Assembly (NCBI RefSeq): GCF_027857615.1 | Contig: NZ_JAQIFT010000046.1 | Location: 62,001-126,000, forward strand | Direction of reading: 5' to 3' | DNA length: 64,000 nt | DNA from: Holtiella tumoricola | Lineage (GTDB): Bacteria; Bacillota; Clostridia; Lachnospirales; Cellulosilyticaceae | Part shown: one piece after another, positions 1-8,245 of the stretch | How the letters are laid out: each line of letters starts with the position of its first letter | Position numbering within the stretch: the first letter of the stretch is position 1 | The notes under the pieces: generated by a model | Told to the model about the DNA's origin: nothing | The model's database searches: none | What the model saw: the letters and a program-made list of their open reading frames with translations, nothing else | Translations under genes and position numbers: made by a program

Positions 1-162
1 ATTGATCATAAGTAATGTTGCAACAACATAAATAACACTTTTCTCAAATGATGTATTTAAAGTTTTAGCTCCTAATATCAGGATTAGTGCAATCCAGGGC
101 ATCCACATACACATCTTCATATAAGTTTTTCCTAAAACAGCAGTAAAGTCATCTCTTCTCAT
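1..162 (-). CDS. Partial membrane protein, function unknown (N-terminal 54 residues)
   Basis: An open frame begins at an ATG at 160-162 and runs off the left edge of the window. An AGGAGG sequence lies about 16 bases upstream; the TTG and GTG codons nearer to it lead straight to stops. The 54 visible residues begin MRRDDFTAVLGKTYMKM and hold a hydrophobic segment at about residues 19-31 and the start of another near residue 43, so it is probably a small polytopic membrane protein. I do not recognise the family. It lies downstream of nadC on the same strand and could be cotranscribed with it. Confidence 0.5.
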   Translation of the reverse strand, partial: MRRDDFTAVLGKTYMKMCMWMPWIALILILGAKTLNTSFEKSVIYVVATLLMIN

Positions 163-277
163 GTTAATATCACGTCAACCTCCTAAATCTATGCATTTGT
201 TATACTATGACATTAACATATTTATCCTTTAAAAGTACATTGATTATCTTTTGATATTCTGTAATATCTTGGCATCT

Positions 278-1129
278 TTATAGATTTATTAAATTTTTAA
301 GTGAAAAGTCCAATATAGGTGCTGAATGTGTAAGTGCTCCGCAAGACACATAGTCTACTCCTACCTTAGCAATATCTTTTAATCTTTCTTTAGATACGTT
401 ACCTGAACACTCTGTTTGTGCTCTTCCAGCAACCTTTTGTACAGCTTCTTCCATCATCTCTAGTGACATATTATCTAGCATAATAATATCTGCACCCGCT
501 TCTAATGCTTCCTCTAACATATCTAGATTTTCTACTTCTACCTCTATCTTTCTTACAAATGGTGCATATTCTTTTGCCATTACAATAGCTTCTTTCACGC
601 CACCAGCTGCTCCAATATGATTATCCTTTATAAGAATACCATCTGATAGATTAAATCTATGATTGTATCCGCCTCCTACTTTTACAGCGTATTTTTCAAA
701 TACGCGCATCCCTGGAGTTGTTTTACGTGTATCTAGTAGTTTAGTCTTGCTACCTTCTAGTTCAGCTACTAATTCATTTGTCATGGTCGCAATTCCACTC
801 ATACGTTGAAGGTAGTTAAGCGCTGTTCTCTCTCCTGATAAAACAACCTTTGCATCTCCTTCAAGTACACCTATTAAATCCCCCTTTTTAATAGGTGCTC
901 CATCTTGATACTCTGTTGTAAAACAAATATCACCTAATAGTTCAAAAGTACGTCTAAAAACTTCAATCCCTGCTAATATACCATCTTGCTTACAAATCAG
1001 TTCTGCGCGAGCTGGTGTAGGTTTTCTTACTATAGCATTGGTTGTAACATCCTCACTTGTAATATCCTCTTGTAAAGCTAAAAGTATTTTATCATCCACA
1101 TTGATTGTCATTGTGACACCATTGATCAT
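278..1129 (-). CDS. nadC: Nicotinate-nucleotide diphosphorylase (carboxylating), quinolinate phosphoribosyltransferase
   Basis: It converts quinolinate and PRPP to nicotinate mononucleotide, CO2 and pyrophosphate, the third step of de novo NAD synthesis. The sequence shows the family core RKTTPGMR followed by KYAVKVGGGYNHR and the LSDGILIKDNHI segment, then an IEVEVENLDMLEEA strand and the C-terminal barrel motif IMLDNMS. I start it at the ATG at 1127-1129 because an AAAGGATGAG sequence lies just upstream, giving 283 residues, usual for the family. An upstream in-frame ATG at 1159 has no better ribosome binding site. It overlaps the 3' end of nadB by 38 bases, which suggests translational coupling in the nadA-nadB-nadC operon. 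Confidence 0.93.
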   Translation of the reverse strand: MINGVTMTINVDDKILLALQEDITSEDVTTNAIVRKPTPARAELICKQDGILAGIEVFRRTFELLGDICFTTEYQDGAPIKKGDLIGVLEGDAKVVLSGERTALNYLQRMSGIATMTNELVAELEGSKTKLLDTRKTTPGMRVFEKYAVKVGGGYNHRFNLSDGILIKDNHIGAAGGVKEAIVMAKEYAPFVRKIEVEVENLDMLEEALEAGADIIMLDNMSLEMMEEAVQKVAGRAQTECSGNVSKERLKDIAKVGVDYVSCGALTHSAPILDFSLKNLINL

Positions 1130-2417
1130 AGAATTTCTCATCCTTTCGCTTAATCTCACCTAAAATAAGTTCTTTGTATTGTGTTTCTAAATTTCTGCTA
1201 TCTTCCTCATATGTAACCTGTTTTAGAGAATCATTGTAATCTTGTTTATCCATATTATTCATTTCACTAATAATACTTTCGGCAGCTCTTCTTGCAAATA
1301 TAAGACTTTCTAATAAAGAATTGCTAGCTAACCTATTACGTCCATGTACACCATTACAACTCGTTTCTCCTACAGCATATAAAGCTTTCATAGAGGTTTG
1401 ACTATGCATATTCACTTTCACACCACCCATAAAATAATGCTGTGCAGGTGTAACCGGTATAGGCTCATAGGCTAAATCATAGCCCTCTTCTAAGCATCGC
1501 TCATAGATATTAGGGAAGCGTTGTTTAATTTTCTCTGCACCTAAATGTTTTAACGAAAGCCAAACATATGGGCTCTTGTCTTTTACCATTTGATCATAAA
1601 TTGCTACACTTACTACATCCCTAGGTAAAAGTTCATCTACAAATCGCTTTTTATTCTTATTAAGAAGAATACCTCCCTCACCTCTCACTGCTTCTGATAT
1701 AAGGAAACGTCGTCCTTGTTTACGACTATATAAAGTAGTTGGGTGGATTTGTATGTAATGAATATCTTGTAATTCAATATGATGCTTTAGAGCAATTGCT
1801 AAGCTATCTCCTGTTAAGTGCTTATAGTTTGTGGAGCTTTCAAACAAGCCTCCTATACCACCTGTTGCCAAGATCACTTGCTTACTATAAATCATTTTAT
1901 GACCTTTATTATATTTTACAACTATCCCCTTACATGTATGATCTACTGTAAGTAAGTCTATCATTGTTACAAACTCTACTAATTCAATATTCTCTTTTTC
2001 TTTTACTCTTTCTAAAAGCTTAGAAGTAATTTCTTTGCCTGTAATATCTTTATGATGCAAAATACGATTGGTAGAATGTGCGCCTTCTCTCGTATAAATT
2101 AGCTCACCGTCATATGAATCAAATGCTACACCATACTGAATGAGCTCATTAATTGTACGTGTTGATTCTTTGATCATAATGTCTACTGCTTCTTTGTTAT
2201 TTTCATATCTTCCTGCTTTTAAAGTATCTTCAAAATAACTTACATAGTCATTTTCATGTTTTAATGTAGAAATACCACCTTGAGCAAGGTAAGAGTCGCT
2301 TGCTTCTAATGTATCCTTACTAATCATTAAAATTTTATAAGTACTAGGTAAGTGAAGTGCTGCAAATAGCCCTGATACCCCTGTTCCTACTATAATTACA
2401 TCATATGAGTCGTTCAT
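1092..2417 (-). CDS. nadB: L-aspartate oxidase
   Basis: This flavoprotein oxidises L-aspartate to iminoaspartate, which NadA condenses with dihydroxyacetone phosphate. The N-terminus carries the FAD dinucleotide-binding motif VIIVGTGVSGLFAALHL (residues about 8-24), followed by the family block SDSYLAQGGIST; REGAHSTNRILHHKD and the C-terminal FAD contact GRNRLASNSLLE are also present. At 441 residues it is about 100 shorter than the E. coli enzyme, because the C-terminal helical domain is reduced; this is common in clostridial NadB and the catalytic core looks intact. It lies 24 bases downstream of nadA and overlaps nadC. Confidence 0.94.
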   Translation of the reverse strand: MNDSYDVIIVGTGVSGLFAALHLPSTYKILMISKDTLEASDSYLAQGGISTLKHENDYVSYFEDTLKAGRYENNKEAVDIMIKESTRTINELIQYGVAFDSYDGELIYTREGAHSTNRILHHKDITGKEITSKLLERVKEKENIELVEFVTMIDLLTVDHTCKGIVVKYNKGHKMIYSKQVILATGGIGGLFESSTNYKHLTGDSLAIALKHHIELQDIHYIQIHPTTLYSRKQGRRFLISEAVRGEGGILLNKNKKRFVDELLPRDVVSVAIYDQMVKDKSPYVWLSLKHLGAEKIKQRFPNIYERCLEEGYDLAYEPIPVTPAQHYFMGGVKVNMHSQTSMKALYAVGETSCNGVHGRNRLASNSLLESLIFARRAAESIISEMNNMDKQDYNDSLKQVTYEEDSRNLETQYKELILGEIKRKDEKFYDQWCHNDNQCG

Positions 2418-2441
2418 ATTATCCCTTCTTTTTAAGCATTC

Positions 2442-3356
2442 TTATTGTGCTAAACGATGCATCTCAAGTAATGCATGTTCTGCTTTTTTCATAACATCTT
2501 CGTCTAAAGTTATCTCATATTGCTCATTTTTTAAAGTCTCATAGAGTGTTTCTAAACTTACACATTTCATACTTGCACAGGCTTTCATTTCCCCTACAAA
2601 ACGAAAAACTTTATGAGGATTATTTTGTTTAAGAGCATACTCTATACCAATCTCTGTACAAACAATAAACTCTTCTTTATTACTCTTCGTTGCATATTCA
2701 ATAATGCCACTTGTACTTCCTACATAATCACCTAACGCAACAACATCTGGTGTACACTCTGGATGGATTAAAATCTCTGCCTCTGGATACTGTGCTTTAG
2801 CTTCTTGTACTAATTCTTTAGACATGCTCTTATGTATTGGACAAAATCCCTTATTAAAAATAAATTCTTTTTCTGGTACTTGCTGTGCTACATAACTTCC
2901 TAGGTTCTCATCTGGAATAAAGAAAATCTTAGATGCCTCAATATTTTTTACTATCTTTAAAGCATTTGCAGAGGTTACGCAGACATCTGATAACGCTTTA
3001 ATCTCTGCAGTTGAGTTAATATAACACACGACTGCCAAGTCTTCATGCTCTGCACGTACTCTCTTAATTTCTTCTAAGGTCACCATATGAGCCATTGGGC
3101 AATCTGCTTTAGGATCTGGCATGAGTACCTTTTTATCTGGATTAAGAATCTTAGCACTTTCCCCCATAAAAAGTACACCACAAAAAACAATCAATTGCTG
3201 TGGTGCTTCCTTAGCTATCTTTGATAAATAATAGGAATCACCCACATAATCTGCTATTTCTTGTACATCTCCATCTGTATAGTAATGAGCTAAAATAATA
3301 GCATCTTTTTCTTTTTTTAAAGTTTGTATTGCCTGAATGAGTTCTTGCTTTTTCAT
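2442..3356 (-). CDS. nadA: Quinolinate synthase A
   Basis: It condenses iminoaspartate with dihydroxyacetone phosphate to quinolinate using an oxygen-sensitive [4Fe-4S] cluster. Three cysteines are placed at the family spacing: C86 in ADCPMAH, C172 in GFCPIH and C260 in KACASM. The substrate-binding blocks ILAHYYTDGDVQEIAD, CYINSTAEIKA, VTSANA and FIPDENLG are all present. Its 304 residues match the short NadA form typical of anaerobes and thermophiles. It is the first gene of the nad operon, with a sigma-A promoter and a probable repressor site upstream (3389-3440). Confidence 0.95.
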   Translation of the reverse strand: MKKQELIQAIQTLKKEKDAIILAHYYTDGDVQEIADYVGDSYYLSKIAKEAPQQLIVFCGVLFMGESAKILNPDKKVLMPDPKADCPMAHMVTLEEIKRVRAEHEDLAVVCYINSTAEIKALSDVCVTSANALKIVKNIEASKIFFIPDENLGSYVAQQVPEKEFIFNKGFCPIHKSMSKELVQEAKAQYPEAEILIHPECTPDVVALGDYVGSTSGIIEYATKSNKEEFIVCTEIGIEYALKQNNPHKVFRFVGEMKACASMKCVSLETLYETLKNEQYEITLDEDVMKKAEHALLEMHRLAQ

Positions 3357-3388
3357 AGTTCACCTCTCTTGTATGTCATATAAATGTT

Positions 3389-3417
3389 AATATACCACTG
3401 TTTAATATTTTTTACAA
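3389..3417 (-). promoter_or_regulatory. Sigma-A promoter of nadABC
   Basis: Read on the minus strand, TTGTAA (3412-3417) and TATATT (3389-3394) are separated by 17 bases, close to the TTGACA/TATAAT consensus, and lie about 30-60 bases upstream of the nadA start codon. Confidence 0.6.
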
Positions 3418-3440
3418 CACATATGTCTTGTCACATGTAA
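3416..3440. promoter_or_regulatory. Probable NAD-repressor (NiaR/YrxA-type) operator upstream of nadA
   Basis: The sequence around 3418-3438 is an imperfect inverted repeat, ACATATGT and ACATGTGA arms around CTTG, touching the -35 box of the nadA promoter. From memory, NiaR sites in Firmicutes share a TGTCTTGACA-like core; here it reads TGTCTTGTCA. A repressor bound here would block RNA polymerase. The regulator itself is not in the window, so the assignment is inferred. Confidence 0.45.
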
Positions 3441-3498
3441 TGCGTTTTTATTTTATCTGCTATTCTATTGCAAATCTGTGCTATAGACTTACCTAAAT

Positions 3499-4236
3499 AA
3501 TAAATATTTTATGGAGTGAGGGTGTGCTTATATTTAGTCTACTTAGGTGAGCTGTCTAGCTGGATTCTCCTTCACCTGCTTCACTTCGCTTTCAGAGAAA
3601 TGTAACTCATTCAAAAATAATAACGGTGTGAACTCACTTCGTTCCAACAGCACACCTAAAATCATTATTTTTTCATTTCGAACATTTCTTATCTGAAAGC
3701 TACATAAGCAGATTCCGGAGAACACACCTATCCTGTCACTTAGTCAAATCTACTAAATATACACCCCTCACTTTGTGGGCTGTGACGGTAGAGAGGTAGC
3801 AAAACTACATGGTCTATTTTCTAAACATCCTTCATATAAAAGTACCTAATCATTCCTAAGTTGAGATAACGAGTAAACTACGAAAGAGTATTATTAAGCA
3901 CTTGGAAGTATTCTCTCCAAAGAAGAGGTGTTTGCTCTTCTTTCTTCTCTTCGGCATGTCATTAGAAGTGAAAACTTAACTTTCTGAGTAGAAAAGGGCG
4001 GTGATGCGTGGGTGACCTCACTGGAGCTTTTTTCGAGGATGGACTTAGAAGGTGTTAACGAATAGAAAGGAAGGGGGTTGGCGAGTGTTTGAGCGTTAGC
4101 GAGTTTTCGCACATTCTGACTGAATAAGAGTTTACACATTCTTAGTCCATTTGAGCAAAAGCGAAAGGGAGAGCACACACGTAGGGCCGACCGGTCTATC
4201 TCAACTACTAAGTTTTCACTACATAAAATATTTATT
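3499..4236. mobile_element. Non-coding mosaic element with 20-bp terminal inverted repeats, copy 1
   Basis: The 738-bp stretch between nadA and the next terminator is bounded by AATAAATATTTTATGGAGTG (3499-3518) and its inverse at 4217-4236, which match at 19 of 20 positions. It shares two modules with the element at 14683-15434. Module B (3499-3778, including the terminus) is the reverse complement of 15155-15434 at roughly 95 percent identity by eye. Module A (3916-4050) matches 14978-15112 in the same orientation. Module B also has inverted ends of its own, near 3515-3545 and 3745-3775. Short open frames inside look like chance frames in a repeat. No transposase and no clear target duplication is visible. 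It resembles a MITE or another non-autonomous mobile repeat. Confidence 0.7.
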
Positions 4237-4263
4237 TTCTTAATACTTTGCAGTCTAAAACAT

Positions 4264-4311
4264 AAAAAAGCACGTTTTAACTTAGTTTGTATACTAAGTT
4301 AAAACGTGCTT
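4264..4311 (-). terminator. Rho-independent terminator of the ndh-polyprenyl synthase operon
   Basis: A perfect 19-bp stem (4268-4286 paired with 4293-4311) with a 6-base loop, followed on the minus strand by a run of T, lies 18 bases past the stop codon of the polyprenyl synthase gene. Confidence 0.9.
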
Positions 4312-4329
4312 CAACATGTCTTTATATTT

Positions 4330-5295
4330 TTAATAAGCTCTATCTAAAAGCTTGTGTGCAACTTCTAATAGAATCATTTTATATTCATTATCTGGAAGCT
4401 TATTTATATGCTTGTAAGCTTTTTGTGTATATTGATGAGCTAATCTTCTTGCTCTATCAATGCCACCATAAGTATCTACAAGCTGAACAATTTCTTTTAG
4501 ATCTGTATCGCTATATGGATGCTTTTCTAATAAAGCTAATAAATCTTTAGGTTGCTTTTCTAATGCATAGATAAGAGGAAGATTAAACACACCTTCTTGA
4601 ATATCTTTGGCATGATCTTTTCCAACTGATTTTTCACATCCTGTATAATCTAGGATATCATCAATAATTTGGAATGCCATTCCAATATGGTGTCCAATAC
4701 GCCAAAAGCTTTTGGTTAACTTATCGCTACAACCTGATTCTGCTGCTCCTATATAAAGACTTAATGAGAAAAGCTCTGCTGTCTTCCCTGCAATACGTTT
4801 TAAATAATTTTTAACTGATACTTCAGTATTAAATCTAGAATTAAGTTGTTCTACTTCTCCTAGACAAATTCTAGACATGGATAAACTATCTACTTGGATA
4901 CTTTGAAGAGATGCTGTACTTGCTAAAATTTTAAAACAAATACAGAATAAGTAATCTCCAATATAGACTGCATATTCTTTTCCATATTTGGCTTGGATTG
5001 TAGGAACACCTCTTCTAAGATTAGCATCATCTATAACATCATCATGGACTAAAGTTGCCATATGAAATAGTTCTACTACAGAAGCTAGTGCTCTTACCTT
5101 TTCAGGTTCATACTCTCCAAAATGTGCTGCAAGAACTGTAAAGGCAGGCCTAATCATCTTGCCGTTTGCATGAATAAGATCTTTAATAGATTGCTCAATC
5201 ACCTTATCCTTGCATTTTGCATTCTCATCCATTAATTTTATAATTTCAAGTAACTCTTCTTTGATCTCTGGATACTGGTTCCAAATGATGTGCAT
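4330..5295 (-). CDS. Polyprenyl diphosphate synthase (DmkB/HepT-like)
   Basis: A trans-prenyltransferase that elongates farnesyl or geranyl diphosphate with isopentenyl diphosphate to the long chain used for quinones. It carries both aspartate-rich motifs of the family, HDDVIDDA followed by LRRGVPT, and QIIDDILDY, plus the GKMIRPAF block. At 321 residues it has the usual length. GAAAGAGGTG precedes the ATG. It lies 34 bases downstream of the NADH dehydrogenase gene, so quinone side-chain synthesis is coupled to a quinone-reducing enzyme, as in the Listeria extracellular electron transfer locus where DmkB makes the tail of a dedicated demethylmenaquinone. Chain length cannot be read from the sequence. 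Confidence 0.85.
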   Translation of the reverse strand: MHIIWNQYPEIKEELLEIIKLMDENAKCKDKVIEQSIKDLIHANGKMIRPAFTVLAAHFGEYEPEKVRALASVVELFHMATLVHDDVIDDANLRRGVPTIQAKYGKEYAVYIGDYLFCICFKILASTASLQSIQVDSLSMSRICLGEVEQLNSRFNTEVSVKNYLKRIAGKTAELFSLSLYIGAAESGCSDKLTKSFWRIGHHIGMAFQIIDDILDYTGCEKSVGKDHAKDIQEGVFNLPLIYALEKQPKDLLALLEKHPYSDTDLKEIVQLVDTYGGIDRARRLAHQYTQKAYKHINKLPDNEYKMILLEVAHKLLDRAY

Positions 5296-5329
5296 GCCTT
5301 CACCTCTTTCTAATCTTATTTTTCACTTT

Positions 5330-7195
5330 TTATTTATAAATATGCTTGTTTTCTCCAAGCCACCAATTACCAGCTATCTTATTAATCCATGGTAACACAT
5401 AGTGATCAAGACCAAATGCACGTCCACATCCATTCATCAGCGCAATTGCACCGAAGAAGAACCATAAGATTTCCCATCCAGCCATAGCAGATAATACGAA
5501 GTTAATTGTCATAAATGCTGATGCTGCTGATGCTAACCATGTGAATAAACCAGCGATAAGTGCAAGACCAATACAAATCTCTGTAATAACAACGATTGTT
5601 TGGAAGAACACTGCCATCTCTGGTGTAGGAATCATGATTTTCATGATTGCTTCATAGAAACCTGGCATTTTATCTAAAATAGGTTCTGCAAATGTAGATG
5701 CTGCATCTCCTGTTTGAGAAGCTGATGAAACTGCATCATATAACCAATCAAATGGCATTTTTACGTTACCTGCTTTAATCCAACTGTCTGAACCAATTTG
5801 AACTGCTAAATCACCTGTGTTTTTAAGTGTTTCCCACATAGAATCCCATGTGCCTTCACCCATTAACTTTTTAAGACCTTCGATTAACCATAATGTACCA
5901 ATATATAATCTAAGAGGTACTGTCCATAGACGGTTTCCAACAGAAGAGATATGACCTCTCATAATATTTCTATTTTGTTTCATATCGAAGAACTCGTGTT
6001 GTAAGTAATGGTATACAGAGTTTACATTTAATACACCAAATAAGTAGATAAGGTTTACAATATGTTTCATTACCATTGCAAAGAAACCTGAAAGCTTAAC
6101 GCCTGAAAGATTCGCTACACCATAACGTCCACCAATAGAAACCATGAATCCATGATAGTTCCCTTTGAAAGCAACTTTTTCTTTGTTTTCAATAGATGCA
6201 ATGATGTTTTTAGCTGCTGTTGTAGCAGTTTGTTCTGCTGCTTCTACGATTTGAGGATTAGTACAGTTACCATCCGCTTCATTATATGCACAGTCACCTA
6301 TTACATACACGTTCTCATGACCTTCTGCTTGCATATAATCATTTGCTTTAAGACGGTTTGCACGTGTTTTTTCTACTGCTACATCTGATGCACTTGTTGC
6401 ACATTGGATACCACAAGTCCAAATAAGTGTACGTGTTGCAATACTTCTACCATCTTTAAGTGTAATACTATCTTCTTTAACTTCTGTAATTGGAGCATTT
6501 TTAAGCACTTCAATTTTATGTTTAACCATATACTTTTCAGCTTTTGCTGCTTGTTTTTGGTCAAGCATGTTAAGAATTGTTCCTGCTGCTTCAACTACAT
6601 ATACTTGAACTTCTTCTACATCTACATGATATTTTGCTGCTAAAGTATCTTTCCACTCAAGAAGTTCTCCAGCCATTTCTATACCTGTAAAGCCTGCTCC
6701 TGCTACGATGAAAGTAAGCATTTCCCGTCTTACTTTTTCATCTCTTTCAATAGAAGCTTTTCTAAATTGGTACTCAATGTGCTCACGAATAGTAAGTGCA
6801 TCATCTAAAGACCAAAGGCTGAACCCGTGTTCTTTTACACCTGGTACACCAAAGTATGCTGGTTCACTTCCAAGACCTACCATTAAGTATGAGTAGTCAT
6901 ATGAACCATGAGTTGTTTTAACAACTTGTTTTTCTAAATCTACATTTTCAATGTAATCTACTACCACATTTACTTTTGTGCGGTGGAAGATTTTATTTAG
7001 GTCTACTTTTACTGATGCTTCTGGTACACGTCCTCCTGCCACTTCATGAAGTTCTGTCATGAGTGTATGGTAAGGGTTTTTGTCAATGAGTGTGATTGTT
7101 ACATCATTATTCTTCTTGTACTTTTTAGCTAGTTTTTTAGCTGCATGTACACCTGCGTAACCTGCACCCAAAATTACAATATTTGTTGCTGCCAT
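5330..7195 (-). CDS. ndh: Type II NADH dehydrogenase with C-terminal DoxX-like membrane domain (Ndh2 type)
   Basis: Residues 1 to about 390 are a non-proton-pumping NADH:quinone oxidoreductase: an FAD-binding VILGAGYAGVHAAKKL near the N-terminus, a second nucleotide-binding site FIVAGAGFTGIEMAGELL, and ENVYVIGDCAY near the second FAD contact. The last 200 or so residues are a DoxX-like membrane domain with several hydrophobic segments, including LYIGTLWLIEGLKKLM and a pair after ITEICIGLALIAGLF. Ordinary Ndh proteins are about 400 residues; at 621 this has the layout of Listeria Ndh2, which feeds electrons from NADH to extracellular acceptors. I start at the ATG at 7193-7195 because AGAAGGAGA lies just upstream; the in-frame ATG at 7216 would translate that site itself. 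Confidence 0.88.
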   Translation of the reverse strand: MAATNIVILGAGYAGVHAAKKLAKKYKKNNDVTITLIDKNPYHTLMTELHEVAGGRVPEASVKVDLNKIFHRTKVNVVVDYIENVDLEKQVVKTTHGSYDYSYLMVGLGSEPAYFGVPGVKEHGFSLWSLDDALTIREHIEYQFRKASIERDEKVRREMLTFIVAGAGFTGIEMAGELLEWKDTLAAKYHVDVEEVQVYVVEAAGTILNMLDQKQAAKAEKYMVKHKIEVLKNAPITEVKEDSITLKDGRSIATRTLIWTCGIQCATSASDVAVEKTRANRLKANDYMQAEGHENVYVIGDCAYNEADGNCTNPQIVEAAEQTATTAAKNIIASIENKEKVAFKGNYHGFMVSIGGRYGVANLSGVKLSGFFAMVMKHIVNLIYLFGVLNVNSVYHYLQHEFFDMKQNRNIMRGHISSVGNRLWTVPLRLYIGTLWLIEGLKKLMGEGTWDSMWETLKNTGDLAVQIGSDSWIKAGNVKMPFDWLYDAVSSASQTGDAASTFAEPILDKMPGFYEAIMKIMIPTPEMAVFFQTIVVITEICIGLALIAGLFTWLASAASAFMTINFVLSAMAGWEILWFFFGAIALMNGCGRAFGLDHYVLPWINKIAGNWWLGENKHIYK

Positions 7196-7520
7196 GTCTT
7201 GTCTCCTTCTAGCCACTTAACATAATTTTTTTCCATTTTCCAATACAGTGTACACAACATCTTCATATTTGTCTAGTTTTAAAATAATCCCATTTCGCTT
7301 CATTTTAAAGGATTTTTAATTTAAGTATTATATAATCTATCTTTTTTAACTTTTACAATATATTATCCTATGTTATTTTCTAAATTTCCATAAATTATTA
7401 CATCAATTCATAGTAGTTCATAGTTTATTCAGTATAAGTTCATATTTTATTAACATTTCAGAAGTAGAATAGTGAGTGCTTTGTTTTTACATAATTAACA
7501 TTGATTAGGAGAAATTAAAC
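7196..7520. other. Divergent promoter region between ndh and the FMN-binding lipoprotein gene
   Basis: This 325-base AT-rich stretch separates the divergently transcribed electron-transfer genes. It must hold promoters for both sides. On the minus strand TAGACA and TACACT with a 17-base spacer lie near 7245-7275 as a weak ndh promoter candidate. The only other structure I see is the group of TTCATA repeats at 7406-7444. Confidence 0.4.
7406..7444. promoter_or_regulatory. Direct TTCATA repeats upstream of the FMN-binding lipoprotein gene
   Basis: Three copies of TTCATA occur at about 7407, 7417 and 7439, in the context ATTCATAG, GTTCATAG and GTTCATAT. The first two are one helical turn apart and the third is about two turns further on. 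The phasing is what an activator or repressor array would show, but chance in AT-rich DNA is possible. Confidence 0.25.
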
Positions 7521-8060
7521 ATGAAAAATAAAAAACTTTTCGCATTAATGTGTGCATCAGTAGTTGCACTTGGATCATTTACAGCTTGTTCATCAAAAGA
7601 AGAAGCTCCTGCTGAAAAACCAGCTGTAGAAACTCCAGCTGAAGATAACACAACAGAAGAAGCTCCTGCTGAAGAAGCTAGTGCATTAAAAGATGGTGCA
7701 TACAAAGCTGAATACGCTGAAGCTGACGAACGTGGTTGGAAAGCTTTCGTAGAAGTAACAGTTGAAGGTGGTCAAATCACTGCTGCTGCTTTCGATTATG
7801 CAAATGCTGAAGGCGCTTTAAAATCAGCTGATGCTGAATACAATGCAAAAATGAAAGATATCGCTGGTACAAGCCCAGCTGAATTCTCTCCAGCTTTAGC
7901 TGAAGGTTTAGTTGCTACTCAAGATCCTGCTGCAGTAGATGTTGTAACAGGTGCTACAAGCTCATCAAATGATTTCGCAACATTAGCTACAGCTCTTATG
8001 GCTAACATCCAAGAAGGTAACACAGAAGTTCTTCTTGTTGAAGCTCCAGCTGCAGAGTAA
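7521..8060 (+). CDS. FMN-binding lipoprotein with ApbE flavinylation motif (PplA-like)
   Basis: Residues 1-22 form a lipoprotein signal ending FTAC, so C23 would carry the lipid anchor. A low-complexity Ala/Pro/Glu/Thr linker (about 24-55) leads into one FMN-binding domain beginning LKDGAYKAEYAEAD. The motif DVVTGAT (140-146) fits the consensus recognised by ApbE flavin transferases, in which the last Thr (T146) receives FMN through a phosphoester bond. This implies an extracytoplasmic, membrane-tethered electron carrier. Listeria PplA has two such domains; this 179-residue protein has one. A good AGGAG site precedes the ATG, and a terminator follows, so it is probably transcribed separately from apbE. 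Alanine and Glu codon use is strongly biased, as in highly expressed genes. Confidence 0.88.
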   Translation: MKNKKLFALMCASVVALGSFTACSSKEEAPAEKPAVETPAEDNTTEEAPAEEASALKDGAYKAEYAEADERGWKAFVEVTVEGGQITAAAFDYANAEGALKSADAEYNAKMKDIAGTSPAEFSPALAEGLVATQDPAAVDVVTGATSSSNDFATLATALMANIQEGNTEVLLVEAPAAE

Positions 8061-8075
8061 TATATAAATTCTTGA

Positions 8076-8107
8076 GGATGTTTGACCTAGTCAAACATCC
8101 TTTTTTT
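8076..8107 (+). terminator. Terminator of the FMN-binding lipoprotein gene
   Basis: A 10-bp stem GGATGTTTGA/TCAAACATCC (8076-8085 with 8091-8100) is followed by seven T residues, 15 bases past the stop codon. Confidence 0.9.
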
Positions 8108-8245
8108 ATCTCAATCTACAATCTCATATGATACTTCCTTGTTTCATATGTTAAACTAGAGTTATACCTATCTTTTTATTTTCAAGATAGTACTATATAA
8201 TATAAAAGATTTACTTATCTGATACATTTACTAGGAGATTTTAAT

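Noticed and set aside
3543..3725. A 60-codon open frame in the first mosaic element with a near-identical inverted copy at 15208-15390
   Set aside because: Both copies are open because they are copies of one repeat. There is no ribosome binding site, no family resemblance and the frames end inside repeat modules, so I treat them as repeat sequence.
3894..4178. A 94-codon frame in module A of element 1
   Set aside because: The matching module in copy 2 is not open over the same length and the composition is unlike the neighbouring genes.
6152..6643. Cys/Phe-rich plus-strand frames opposite the ndh gene
   Set aside because: Shadow frames of the real minus-strand gene; composition is that of antisense sequence and no ribosome binding site is present.
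7196..8245. FMN riboswitch before the flavoprotein genes
   Set aside because: I looked for AGGGGTAA- and GGGTGAAAT-like conserved boxes of the RFN element and found none.
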